In this document: positions 15,988-23,611 of the stretch, one piece after another
Layout: each line of letters starts with the position of its first letter
Position numbering within the stretch: the stretch's first letter is position 1
Assembly (NCBI GenBank): GCA_947500575.1
Contig: CANMSI010000001.1
Span: forward strand, 1 to 64,000
Source of the DNA: an uncultured Flavobacteriaceae bacterium
GTDB taxonomy: Bacteria; Bacteroidota; Bacteroidia; Flavobacteriales; Flavobacteriaceae
DNA length: 64,000 bases
Direction: 5' to 3'
Position numbers and translations under genes: made by a program
The notes under the pieces: model-generated
Databases searched by the model: none
The model's input: only the letters and a program-made list of their open reading frames with translations
Told to the model about the DNA's origin: nothing

Positions 15988-16595
15988 AAGGTGCGTTCTT
16001 TTAGAATTTGAGCATAATATGCCAATAGTTCTTGAACCAAATCTAACCTAGCTCTTTTCTGTCGTTGACTCACCGCTGATTGCTGAATACCTAACATTTT
16101 GGCTATTTCATTCTGTGAAGCAGAAGGGTTTTCTAAGGCCAATGTAACGATCTCAGCAGATACAGGAGACCAATCATCCATAAAATGCAATGCAAGTTTA
16201 AGCATTAAGTTCAGGGTTTGATCCTTGGTCGGAATCCCTGTTGCAATTGCCATACTAATCTTTTGTCCCTTTAATTGGGTAAACATGCGACCAGAAAGTT
16301 GATATGCCGGACCATTAGACTCACTGACACCAGAACCCACATAGGTTTCTTCACCAAGACCGATACTCATACGAACATCTAAGTTTTTTATGGATTTAAT
16401 TAGTGATTTAATATGAATGGCAATTTCTAATGCATTTTCATTCGAAGTTCGAATCTGAAACTCGTCACCTCTATAAATCTCCCATACGTCTGGGGAAGAC
16501 CCAAGCGTAGATAGATATGTCTTTAATACTTCTATCCATTCTTTAGCGTTGTACTGCTCAGAATTAATAATATCACCTGTTATGATTGCGATCAT
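15984..16595 (-). CDS. SatD family regulator: palm-like domain plus C-terminal helix-turn-helix
   Basis: 203 residues, SatD type. The first 115 residues resemble a nucleotide-cyclase/GGDEF palm: D8 (I-T-G-D-I-I-N-S), D44-E45-F46 (Y-R-G-D-E-F-Q-I), the strand V-R-M-S-I-G-L-G (74-81) and N-G-P-A-Y-Q-L-S-G-R (94-103). Residues about 155-185 form a helix-turn-helix (S-A-S-Q-N-E-I-A-K-M-L-G-I-Q-Q-S-A-V-S-Q). SatD of streptococci has been linked to acid tolerance, without a known mechanism. The gene is coupled to DUF3307 and preceded by a repeat array that it may bind. The cyclase relationship is inference from residue pattern only. Confidence 0.8.
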   Translation of the reverse strand: MIAIITGDIINSEQYNAKEWIEVLKTYLSTLGSSPDVWEIYRGDEFQIRTSNENALEIAIHIKSLIKSIKNLDVRMSIGLGEETYVGSGVSESNGPAYQLSGRMFTQLKGQKISMAIATGIPTKDQTLNLMLKLALHFMDDWSPVSAEIVTLALENPSASQNEIAKMLGIQQSAVSQRQKRARLDLVQELLAYYAQILKERTL

Positions 16596-16604
16596 TTTTA
16601 TAAG

Positions 16605-16704
16605 CTAAAACGCTAATATATAAATTTATGATCTAAAAAGCTAATATTTTAATATATAATCTAATAAACTAATATTTACTAAAATAAGCTAAATTGCTTA
16701 TAAC
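16605..16704 (-). repeat. Array of 28-bp operator-like repeats upstream of satD
   Basis: CTAA occurs at 16605, 16613, 16633, 16641, 16661, 16669 and 16689, that is at intervals of 8, 20, 8, 20, 8 and 20 bases; an eighth near-match (CTTA) is at 16697. Each 28-bp unit therefore holds two TTAG half-sites (minus strand, e.g. TTAGCGTTTTAG, TTAGCTTTTTAG) in direct repeat. The array begins ten bases before the satD start codon and fills the satD promoter region. Autoregulation by the SatD helix-turn-helix is the natural inference. No TAnnTTTG element is found inside. Confidence 0.8.
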
Positions 16705-16715
16705 CTCGAAAACAC

Positions 16716-17168
16716 TTAGAACCAACGCCTCACCAATGAAGTATACTGCTGGTATTCCTTTCCAAAAAGTGAACGCAACATTTCTTCTTCTGGCAAAATT
16801 TGAAAGGTATTCATATACGAAACAAACCCAGCTGCCAAAACAGTATTAAACGCATTTCCCAACCATAAGCCCCAAGCTAATAAAATAAGCAATAAACCCA
16901 GATACATTGGGTTTCGCGAATATTGATAAATACCTTTTGTAACCAAAAAAGAAGCTTTAGAAGGACTCATAGGGTCAATGGTAGTTTTAGTTTTAAAAAA
17001 CTGTAATAAGGATGCCATACCAATAACAACCGCCATAATCAACAAACCAATCATTACATATAACCTACCAAAGAAATCAAAATATCCTACAGGTAAAAAA
17101 TGAGCTAATACATACATGCATCCTCCAAAAACAAGAAATACAATTACTGGCGGAACTTTCAATTTCAT
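16716..17168 (-). CDS. Isoprenylcysteine carboxyl methyltransferase-like membrane protein
   Basis: 150 residues with about four membrane helices. The C-terminal half shows the ICMT/phospholipid-methyltransferase signature G-I-Y-Q-Y-S-R-N-P-M-Y-L-G-L (SAM-binding region) and the ending L-P-E-E-E-M-L-R-S-L-F-G-K-E-Y-Q-Q-Y. Prokaryotic members are integral membrane methyltransferases with unknown small-molecule or lipid substrates. It is on the same strand as satD and lies directly upstream of the repeat array. A perfect palindrome GACTTAATTAAGTC (17174-17187) sits six bases before its start codon. Confidence 0.88.
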   Translation of the reverse strand: MKLKVPPVIVFLVFGGCMYVLAHFLPVGYFDFFGRLYVMIGLLIMAVVIGMASLLQFFKTKTTIDPMSPSKASFLVTKGIYQYSRNPMYLGLLLILLAWGLWLGNAFNTVLAAGFVSYMNTFQILPEEEMLRSLFGKEYQQYTSLVRRWF

Positions 17169-17173
17169 AAAAC

Positions 17174-17187
17174 GACTTAATTAAGTC
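17174..17187. promoter_or_regulatory. Perfect 14-bp palindrome before the ICMT-like gene
   Basis: GACTTAATTAAGTC is fully self-complementary and lies six bases upstream of the minus-strand ATG at 17168. Its place in the leader or promoter suggests an operator, but a chance AT-rich palindrome is possible. Confidence 0.3.
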
Positions 17188-17249
17188 TATAAATTTACTA
17201 TTTTTGACCTAATTCTCTTACCATAAAATTTAGCACTCTACATCCACCT

Positions 17250-17831
17250 ATGAAACTCGTTTTCGCTACGCATAACAATCATAAGTTAAAGGAAGTTCAG
17301 TTGCTTCTTCCAAAATACATCACCCTCTTATCTTTAACAGATATTAATTGCTTAGAAGAAATTCCTGAAACAGCAGCAACCTTAGAAGGAAATGCCATCA
17401 TAAAAGCCAATTACGTTACAAAGCATTACGGATTATCCTGTTTTGCAGATGATACCGGACTCCTTGTAGAAAGTCTTAACGGAGCTCCTGGAGTACATAC
17501 AGCTCGTTATGCCGGAGTACAAAAGAATGCAAAAGACAATATGGATAAACTACTTAAGGCTTTAAAAGGGAAAGAAAAAAAGCAACGAACGGCATATTTT
17601 AAAACGGTCATAGCTCTGAACCTTGCCACAGAACAACACCTATTCGAAGGAATTGTAAATGGTCATATTGCGCAACAAAAAAGTGGGGAAGACGGTTTTG
17701 GTTATGATCCAATATTTATACCCAATGGTTACACCCAAACTTTTGCACAAATACCACTATCTAAAAAAAATAGTATTAGCCATAGAGCAAGAGCTATGCA
17801 ACAATTAATACACTTTCTAAAAAACAAATAG
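17250..17831 (+). CDS. rdgB: Non-canonical purine NTP pyrophosphatase (RdgB/HAM1)
   Basis: 193 residues, the normal size. The enzyme hydrolyses dITP, XTP and ITP to monophosphates and diphosphate, keeping deaminated purines out of nucleic acids. Family motifs: F-A-T-H-N-N-H-K-L-K-E at the start, F-A-D-D-T-G-L-L-V-E (metal-binding acids), G-A-P-G-V-H-T-A-R-Y-A-G, F-G-Y-D-P-I-F and S-H-R-A-R-A. It stands alone on the plus strand between the ICMT-like gene and the DEAD-box helicase, which has its own promoter. Confidence 0.97.
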   Translation: MKLVFATHNNHKLKEVQLLLPKYITLLSLTDINCLEEIPETAATLEGNAIIKANYVTKHYGLSCFADDTGLLVESLNGAPGVHTARYAGVQKNAKDNMDKLLKALKGKEKKQRTAYFKTVIALNLATEQHLFEGIVNGHIAQQKSGEDGFGYDPIFIPNGYTQTFAQIPLSKKNSISHRARAMQQLIHFLKNK

Positions 17832-17878
17832 CCATTCTTCACTATGCGCTATCTATAAGCACATATCTATTTAACATC

Positions 17879-17912
17879 TTGTGGTTCATCTAAATAAATA
17901 ACATTACCTTTG
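17879..17912 (+). promoter_or_regulatory. Promoter of the DEAD-box helicase gene
   Basis: TTG (17879-17881), 23 bases, then TACCTTTG (17905-17912): a match to the Bacteroidetes consensus at the upper spacing limit. Transcription would begin near 17918, leaving a leader of about 100 nt before the ATG. Confidence 0.6.
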
Positions 17913-17943
17913 CCGCTTTATTAAAAGCCGCTGGTATAGCATG

Positions 17944-17991
17944 TGTTGCGCTGAGCATAATAGATAGAAACGATAATCGCTCTATGCAACA
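17944..17991 (+). promoter_or_regulatory. Long stem-loop in the helicase leader
   Basis: TGTTGC (17944-17949) pairs with GCAACA (17986-17991), and inside it GAGC (17953-17956) pairs with GCTC (17979-17982), with a symmetrical 3x3 internal loop and a 22-base apical loop. Leaders of bacterial cold-shock RNA helicases are often structured and autoregulated, so a role in feedback control is plausible. Confidence 0.45.
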
Positions 17992-18021
17992 TACATATTT
18001 CGCGATTAACGAAAACATATT

Positions 18022-19800
18022 ATGACAAAATTTGAAGCGCTAGGACTAGACAAGTCCTTACTAGACGCTATTACCGATTTAGGTTTCGAAAACCCTTCGG
18101 AAGTACAAGAAAAAGCCATTCCAATTTTACTGGAAAATGAAACAGACCTAGTAGCATTAGCTCAAACAGGTACTGGGAAAACTGCCGCTTTCGGATTCCC
18201 ATTAATCCAAAAAATTAACAGTGATAGCAGAACCACTCAAGGGCTTATCTTATCCCCTACCAGAGAACTTTGCTTACAAATCACTAACGAATTAAAACTG
18301 TATTCAAAATATGTTAAAGGCTTACATACTGTAGCAATATATGGAGGAGCAAGTATTTCTGATCAGGCACATCAAATAAAGCGAGGAGCCCAAATAATTG
18401 TAGCCACTCCTGGTAGAATGAAAGACATGATTAACCGAAGAATGGTCGACATTTCTAAGATTGATTATTGCATTTTAGATGAAGCAGATGAAATGCTCAA
18501 CATGGGCTTCTATGAGGACATAAAAGACATCCTTTCCAATACGCCCGATGAAAAATTTACTTGGTTGTTTTCTGCGACCATGCCAAGAGAAGTAGCAACT
18601 ATTGCAAAAAAGTTTATGCACAAGCCCCAAGAAATTACGGTTGGTGCTAAAAATGCGGGCGCTTCTACCGTGCAACACGAGTATTATGTGGTAGGTGGCA
18701 GAGATAGGTACCCAGCTTTAAAGCGTTTAGCGGATGCTAACCCTGATATTTTTTCAGTTGTTTTTTGCAGAACGAAAAGAGATACACAAAAAGTCGCAGA
18801 AAAATTAATTGAAGACGGATACAATGCAGGAGCACTTCATGGTGATTTGAGTCAAAATCAGCGTGACCTGGTAATGAATGCCTTCCGTAAGAAACAAATT
18901 CAAATGTTAGTTGCAACAGATGTTGCTGCAAGAGGTATTGATGTAGATGATATTACACATGTAATTAATTATCAACTACCAGATGAGATAGAAACCTATA
19001 CGCATAGAAGTGGACGAACAGGTAGAGCTGGGAAATCTGGTATTTCTATGGTGATTGTTACCCGCAGTGAAATGCGCAAAATTAAATCCATAGAGGGTAA
19101 AATCAAGCAAAAATTCCTTACAAAAAAGATACCCACAGGAATAGAAATCTGTGAGATACAATTGTATCATTTAGCAAATAAAATAAAAGATACAGAAGTA
19201 AATTCGGAAGTAGAGAATTACCTTCCTGCAATTAGTGATGTCTTAAAGGATTTAGATAGAGAAGCACTGATTAAAAAAATAGTTTCAGTAGAATTTACTC
19301 GTTTTTACAATTACTACAATAAAACAAAAGATTTAAATACTGTTGACGGTGGAAGGGATCGAGGAGATCATGGTGCGGACGGTGGCAGCAACAATGGTTC
19401 TGTTCGCTACTTCATCAATGTAGGAGAAAAAGATGGTTATGACTGGATGTCTCTTAAAGACTTCTTGAAAGATACCTTGAGTGTAGGCCGAGATGATGTT
19501 TTTAAAGTAGATGTAAAAGAAAGTTTTTCATTCTTTAATTCGCACGAATCCATAAAAGAACTAATTCTCCAAACCTTCTCCGAATTCAAGGTAGATGGTA
19601 GGTTTATTAATGTAGAAGTATCCAAAAACCCTGGAGGCGGTGGAGGTCGTGGCCGTAGAGACAGAAATCGTGGAGGCGGGGGCGGAAGAGACCGAGATAG
19701 ACGTGGTGGTGGAAGACGAAAAGAAAAGACTTCGTCTAGACGCAGTGGTGATTCTAAACCTGGAAAAAGGAGAAGTAAACGAAAAGATGGCTTTTATTAG
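18022..19800 (+). CDS. DEAD-box RNA helicase with DbpA-like RNA-binding domain and Gly/Arg tail
   Basis: 592 residues. The two RecA-like lobes carry A-Q-T-G-T-G-K-T (47-54), P-T-R-E-L, D-E-A-D (153-156), S-A-T (184-186) and H-R-S-G-R-T-G-R-A-G. A DbpA/CsdA-type RNA-binding domain follows (about 470-545), then a very basic tail from 546 rich in G-G-G-G-R and R-D-R. It most resembles CsdA/DeaD helicases, which aid ribosome assembly and mRNA unwinding in the cold. It is monocistronic, with its own promoter, a structured leader and a strong terminator right behind it. Confidence 0.95.
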   Translation: MTKFEALGLDKSLLDAITDLGFENPSEVQEKAIPILLENETDLVALAQTGTGKTAAFGFPLIQKINSDSRTTQGLILSPTRELCLQITNELKLYSKYVKGLHTVAIYGGASISDQAHQIKRGAQIIVATPGRMKDMINRRMVDISKIDYCILDEADEMLNMGFYEDIKDILSNTPDEKFTWLFSATMPREVATIAKKFMHKPQEITVGAKNAGASTVQHEYYVVGGRDRYPALKRLADANPDIFSVVFCRTKRDTQKVAEKLIEDGYNAGALHGDLSQNQRDLVMNAFRKKQIQMLVATDVAARGIDVDDITHVINYQLPDEIETYTHRSGRTGRAGKSGISMVIVTRSEMRKIKSIEGKIKQKFLTKKIPTGIEICEIQLYHLANKIKDTEVNSEVENYLPAISDVLKDLDREALIKKIVSVEFTRFYNYYNKTKDLNTVDGGRDRGDHGADGGSNNGSVRYFINVGEKDGYDWMSLKDFLKDTLSVGRDDVFKVDVKESFSFFNSHESIKELILQTFSEFKVDGRFINVEVSKNPGGGGGRGRRDRNRGGGGGRDRDRRGGGRRKEKTSSRRSGDSKPGKRRSKRKDGFY

Positions 19801-19818
19801 TTAATTGTATATTAAAAG

Positions 19819-19841
19819 AACACGCGAAAGCGTGTTTTTTT
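19819..19841 (+). terminator. Rho-independent terminator of the helicase gene
   Basis: AACACGC, a GAAA tetraloop and GCGTGTT form a perfect seven-pair stem followed by a run of T residues. It starts 19 bases after the helicase stop codon. Confidence 0.85.
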
Positions 19842-19877
19842 ATGTAGATTAGTGTTTTTAAGTTGGCACTGAATTAC

Positions 19878-20657
19878 ATGAAAAAATATTTCTTATTCCT
19901 TTTTTTACTAAGTACCGCTGCTGGGCTTTCCCAAGAAACAGCTACAAAGCAAGAAGTAAAAGAAGTAAAAGCCGTTGTGCTAAACGCGCAAACCAATTTT
20001 CCAATGGAAAGTGTGCATGTAGTGAACCTAAATCAAGTAGTTGGTACCATAACCGATCAAAAAGGTGAATTTTCTGTTAGAGCTGCCGTAAATGATACCC
20101 TATACTTTACTTTTTTAGGTTTCAAATCTCAAAAAGTCAGAGTTACTAATGACATGTTTAAGTTTAAAGACACCAAAATTAAACTTACAGAACTGGCATA
20201 TGCCTTAGAAGAAGTAATTTTAAAGCCCTATCAACTAACTGGATATTTGGAGATAGATGTAAAAAATCTACCCGTAAACAATGCCTACCAGTACAGTATT
20301 TCTGGTTTGTCTGTTGGCTATGAAGCAGGAAAGAAAAATCCAAGCGCCGTTACTAAGGTGTTAGGTGCAATCTTAAATCCGGCCGATTTGCTTCGAAATC
20401 TCTTTGGAAAAAAACCCAAACAGATGCGGAAACTGCGCCAAATGAAAGAAGACGATGATATTAGAGATTTGCTAGCTGCCAAATTCGATCGGGAAACACT
20501 GACCGAACTATTACAACTTGAGAAAGCAGATATTGACGATATTCTTAGCAATTGTAATTACTCCAAGTCTTTCATCACCACTGCAAATGATCTTCAAATA
20601 TTAGATGCAATGAGTAGCTGCTACGAAGAATACAAGGTCCTTAATAGAAAAAAATAA
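19878..20657 (+). CDS. Exported protein with carboxypeptidase-like regulatory domain
   Basis: 259 residues from the ATG at 19878, which begins a clean signal peptide (M-K-K-Y-F-L-F ... ending G-L-S-Q); an ATG 15 bases earlier would only add five residues. After the signal comes a CarboxypepD_reg-like beta-sandwich (V-V-L-N-A-Q-T-N-F-P-M-E-S-V-H-V, then G-T-I-T-D-Q-K-G-E-F and F-L-G-F-K-S), as found at the N-terminus of many TonB receptors. The rest (about 125-259) is helical, charged and without recognised motif. No receptor barrel follows. Such stand-alone proteins are common in Flavobacteriaceae; their job is unknown. Confidence 0.8.
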   Translation: MKKYFLFLFLLSTAAGLSQETATKQEVKEVKAVVLNAQTNFPMESVHVVNLNQVVGTITDQKGEFSVRAAVNDTLYFTFLGFKSQKVRVTNDMFKFKDTKIKLTELAYALEEVILKPYQLTGYLEIDVKNLPVNNAYQYSISGLSVGYEAGKKNPSAVTKVLGAILNPADLLRNLFGKKPKQMRKLRQMKEDDDIRDLLAAKFDRETLTELLQLEKADIDDILSNCNYSKSFITTANDLQILDAMSSCYEEYKVLNRKK

Positions 20658-20926
20658 AATCACTTTTGCTTTCATTTGAAAAAATACGCAATTAGTTTTC
20701 CTTCTTTTTTCTTCAAAATATTCATTTTCAAAGGCATACCTATTTCAAACCTCGCGCGAAATAAATTTTCATTTTCGAGTATCATTTTATAGCTTTAGAG
20801 AAAATGAAGTAGATCAAAAAGAGAAGAATTTAGATGGAACTGAAAATACTACTTCAAACACTAAAAGACACTAAATCCGGAGTGAAGGGTAGCGTGTAGA
20901 AATATAATTATTACAAAAAGAGACCT
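20658..20926. other. 269-base intergenic stretch without recognised elements
   Basis: Very AT-rich, with no credible gene, terminator or palindrome. A 21-codon frame at 20833-20898 is not supported by anything else. The amylase promoter should lie here, but no TAnnTTTG/TTG pair could be assigned. Confidence 0.5.
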
Positions 20927-22621
20927 ATGAGAAAAGTATTGCTTGCATTAGCAATTTCCACTTTGATTTTCGCATGTAAAGAAGAAAAAAAAGAAATACT
21001 TAAAACACCAATAGTAGCTAAGGACTCTTTGCCTCCTGCAAAACCCCAAGCACCCTTTATTTGGGAAGCAGCGAATATCTATTTCATGCTTACCGATAGA
21101 TTTAACAATGGTAACCCAGACAATGACATTAATTTTGAACGCACCAATGAAACAGCAGTTTTAAGGGGTTTTGAAGGAGGAGATATAGAAGGAATTACCC
21201 AGAAAATAGAAGCAGGGTATTTTACAGATTTAGGGATAAATGCTATTTGGTTTACTCCTGTTGTTGAGCAAGTGCATGGAGATACCAATGAAGGCACCGG
21301 AAATACCTATGGTTATCATGGCTATTGGACCAAGGATTGGACCGCTATAGATCCAAACTATGGAACTAAAAAGGATTTAGAGAAACTTGTAAAAGCAGCA
21401 CACGCTAGAGGTATAAGAGTGCTTATGGATGTAGTATTGAACCATACAGGACCTATTACCGATAAAGATCCAGTATGGCCAGATGAATGGGTCCGTACAG
21501 ATCCCATTTGTGAATTTACTACCTATGAAAATACCACGAGTTGCACGCTTGTAAAAAACCTCCCTGATATTTATACAGAATCTGATGCCAGTGTAGAACT
21601 CCCAGATCCCCTACTAGCAAAATGGAAAGCAGAGGGGCGACTTAGTCAGGAATTAGATGAATTACAGTTATTTTTTGATCGCACCGGTTATCCGCGAGCT
21701 CCTCGATTTTATATTATAAAATGGCTTACAGATTATGTAAATGATCTGGGCATTGATGGGTATAGAGTGGATACTGTAAAACATGCGGATGAAAATGCAT
21801 GGGCAGAATTGTATAAGGAAGCATCTTATTCCTTTGAAACGTGGAAAAAGAAACATCCAAATGAAGTACTAGACGACAATTCTTTCTATATGGTAGGTGA
21901 GGTATATAATTACGGAATATCTGGAGGGCGAGAGTTTGATTTTGGTGATAAAAAAGTAGATTTCTTCAATTACGGATTTAAAGGTCTCATTAACTTTGAA
22001 TTAAAGTATGATGCAGCGGACAAAGACTATGAAAGTATTTTTACAAAGTACAATGATTTGCTTCAGACTAAATTAAAAGGAAAAAGCGTTCTTAACTATT
22101 TAAGTTCGCATGACGATGGAGCACCTTATGATACAGAAAGAAAGAAGCCGTATTATGCAGCGAACGTTTTACTGCTTACACCAGGGGCATCTCAGGTTTA
22201 TTATGGCGACGAAACGGCTAGAAGCCTTGTGATAGAGGGAACAGAGGGAGACGCTACCTTGAGATCTTTCATGAATTGGGAAGAATTAGACAGTATTCCA
22301 GAGACCAAAAAGATTTTGGAACATTGGCAAAAATTAGGAAATTTTCGAAAAAATCATCCTTCCGTAGGAGCGGGAAAACATAAGCGACTTAGCAAAAAAC
22401 CCTATGTCTTTAGCAGAACCTACACCAAAGATGATTACAGGGATAAAGTAGTCGTAGGTTTGGATTTACCAATAGGAAAAAAATCTTTATGGGTCAAAGG
22501 ATTTTTTGGTGATGGCACCAAATTATACGACAGCTATTCCGATACGATGGTAGAAGTGAAAAATGGAAAAGTGATTCTTGAAAATGACTACTCCATTGCC
22601 CTCTTAGAGTTAGCGCAATAG
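20927..22621 (+). CDS. Alpha-amylase family glycosidase, lipoprotein (GH13)
   Basis: 564 residues. The lipobox is L-I-F-A-C with lipidated C17. The GH13 conserved regions are all present: D-V-V-L-N-H (168-173), G-Y-R-V-D-T-V-K-H with nucleophile D282, G-E-V with acid E325 and S-S-H-D-D with stabiliser D396. The family cleaves alpha-1,4 glucans such as starch or glycogen; a C-terminal beta domain follows from about 480. The residues after C17 (K-E-E-K-K-E) differ from the acidic surface-export signal seen in other lipoproteins here, so the protein may face the periplasm. No sus-type receptor pair is adjacent. Confidence 0.93.
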   Translation: MRKVLLALAISTLIFACKEEKKEILKTPIVAKDSLPPAKPQAPFIWEAANIYFMLTDRFNNGNPDNDINFERTNETAVLRGFEGGDIEGITQKIEAGYFTDLGINAIWFTPVVEQVHGDTNEGTGNTYGYHGYWTKDWTAIDPNYGTKKDLEKLVKAAHARGIRVLMDVVLNHTGPITDKDPVWPDEWVRTDPICEFTTYENTTSCTLVKNLPDIYTESDASVELPDPLLAKWKAEGRLSQELDELQLFFDRTGYPRAPRFYIIKWLTDYVNDLGIDGYRVDTVKHADENAWAELYKEASYSFETWKKKHPNEVLDDNSFYMVGEVYNYGISGGREFDFGDKKVDFFNYGFKGLINFELKYDAADKDYESIFTKYNDLLQTKLKGKSVLNYLSSHDDGAPYDTERKKPYYAANVLLLTPGASQVYYGDETARSLVIEGTEGDATLRSFMNWEELDSIPETKKILEHWQKLGNFRKNHPSVGAGKHKRLSKKPYVFSRTYTKDDYRDKVVVGLDLPIGKKSLWVKGFFGDGTKLYDSYSDTMVEVKNGKVILENDYSIALLELAQ

Positions 22622-22658
22622 AAGTTTGCACGCAACTAAATTATAAATTACGCCAAAA

Positions 22659-23036
22659 TTAGGCGTTTGAATGCAATGCAATTCTATTGCCTTCTGAGTC
22701 GCGCACAAGTCCCATAAATCCATGTCCACCCCCTATTTCGGTCTTTTGTTTTAAAACAATCCCCCCAGCGGCTTCTGCCCTTTTCAAGGGTTCGGATACA
22801 TCTGCGCAAGAAAAATAAATTAAAGGTCCATCTGTTTCACTTGGCACATACATTTCATGCTGTACTAAAGAACCTGTAGCCCCAGATTTTCCCTCAGCAT
22901 TTGGAAACCAACCCATGATAAAGCCTTCTAAATCATGAACCGTTATTTCAATTTGAAAAATACTTTCATAAAAAGCTTTTGCTCTTTCCATTTGAATTAC
23001 TGGTATCTCAAACCAACCTACCATATTATGCTCCAT
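22659..23036 (-). CDS. VOC family protein (glyoxalase/dioxygenase fold)
   Basis: 125 residues, the size of a single vicinal-oxygen-chelate module pair. The start V-G-W-F-E-I-P-V-I-Q-M-E-R-A-K-A-F-Y and the end G-F-M-G-L-V-R-D-S-E-G-N-R-I-A-L-H are typical of a VOC subgroup often labelled glyoxalase/bleomycin resistance-like. Metal ligands cannot be assigned with certainty and the substrate is unknown. Its start codon is only two bases from the end of the SRPBCC gene, so the two form a small operon. Confidence 0.88.
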   Translation of the reverse strand: MEHNMVGWFEIPVIQMERAKAFYESIFQIEITVHDLEGFIMGWFPNAEGKSGATGSLVQHEMYVPSETDGPLIYFSCADVSEPLKRAEAAGGIVLKQKTEIGGGHGFMGLVRDSEGNRIALHSNA

Positions 23037-23038
23037 AC

Positions 23039-23569
23039 TTATTCGTTTTCTAACATTTCTTTTAAACTTGCCAATCCTTCCTCAAAGTCTTTCCCCACCA
23101 TCTTATCCATACTCATAAAAATCATCATAATACTCATGGGAAACTTGTTCTTACCAGAAAAACCCCAAGTAACCTCGGTTGCCCCATTTGAAGCATCCTT
23201 TAATTGCATATAACAGTTCGAAGTAGAATTCCAAGGTTTTAAAAATCGTAACTCCCCTTCTACTCGTTCATTGTCTACAATTTTTGTGAGTTCTTGCTCC
23301 CCTTCTCCCACATCTTTATTTCCATTCCAATAACTAATAGCACCTACTTCACCATCCGTTCCCGTAAATTTCTTTTCCATATTCGGGTCTCTTTTTTGCC
23401 ACGGAGACCATAAATCTTGCTTCTTTAAATATTTTATATAGGGAAATACCTCAGATCTAGATTTACGAATCTCAATACTCCTAGATACATCATAGGTTTT
23501 GGGTGCAATTAGAGCTAGGATAACAACAAGTACAACAATGCCTGCTAAAATATAAAGTGCTATTTCCAT
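23039..23569 (-). CDS. SRPBCC family protein with N-terminal membrane anchor
   Basis: 176 residues. An N-terminal hydrophobic helix (3-24) is followed by a START/Bet v1-like SRPBCC domain, recognised by V-S-R-S-I-E-I-R-K-S-R-S-E-V-F-P-Y-I, the W-S-P-W motif and the C-terminal helix M-I-F-M-S-M-D-K-M-V-G-K-D-F-E-E-G-L. Such domains bind hydrophobic ligands in a deep cavity. The single anchor would tether it to the inner membrane. It is upstream of the VOC gene in the same operon. Confidence 0.88.
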   Translation of the reverse strand: MEIALYILAGIVVLVVILALIAPKTYDVSRSIEIRKSRSEVFPYIKYLKKQDLWSPWQKRDPNMEKKFTGTDGEVGAISYWNGNKDVGEGEQELTKIVDNERVEGELRFLKPWNSTSNCYMQLKDASNGATEVTWGFSGKNKFPMSIMMIFMSMDKMVGKDFEEGLASLKEMLENE

Positions 23570-23611
23570 TTGGTTAAAATTTATTGGTTGCCTCTAAAAA
23601 TAGGAAAAAAA

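Noticed and set aside
20833-20898. A 21-codon frame starting ATGGAACTGAAAATA before the amylase gene
   Set aside because: Too short, no ribosome site or conserved feature, and no link to the amylase start.
22650-22666. Stem ACGCC/GGCGT between the amylase and VOC genes
   Set aside because: Five pairs with a short T stretch and overlapping the VOC stop; too weak to call as terminator.
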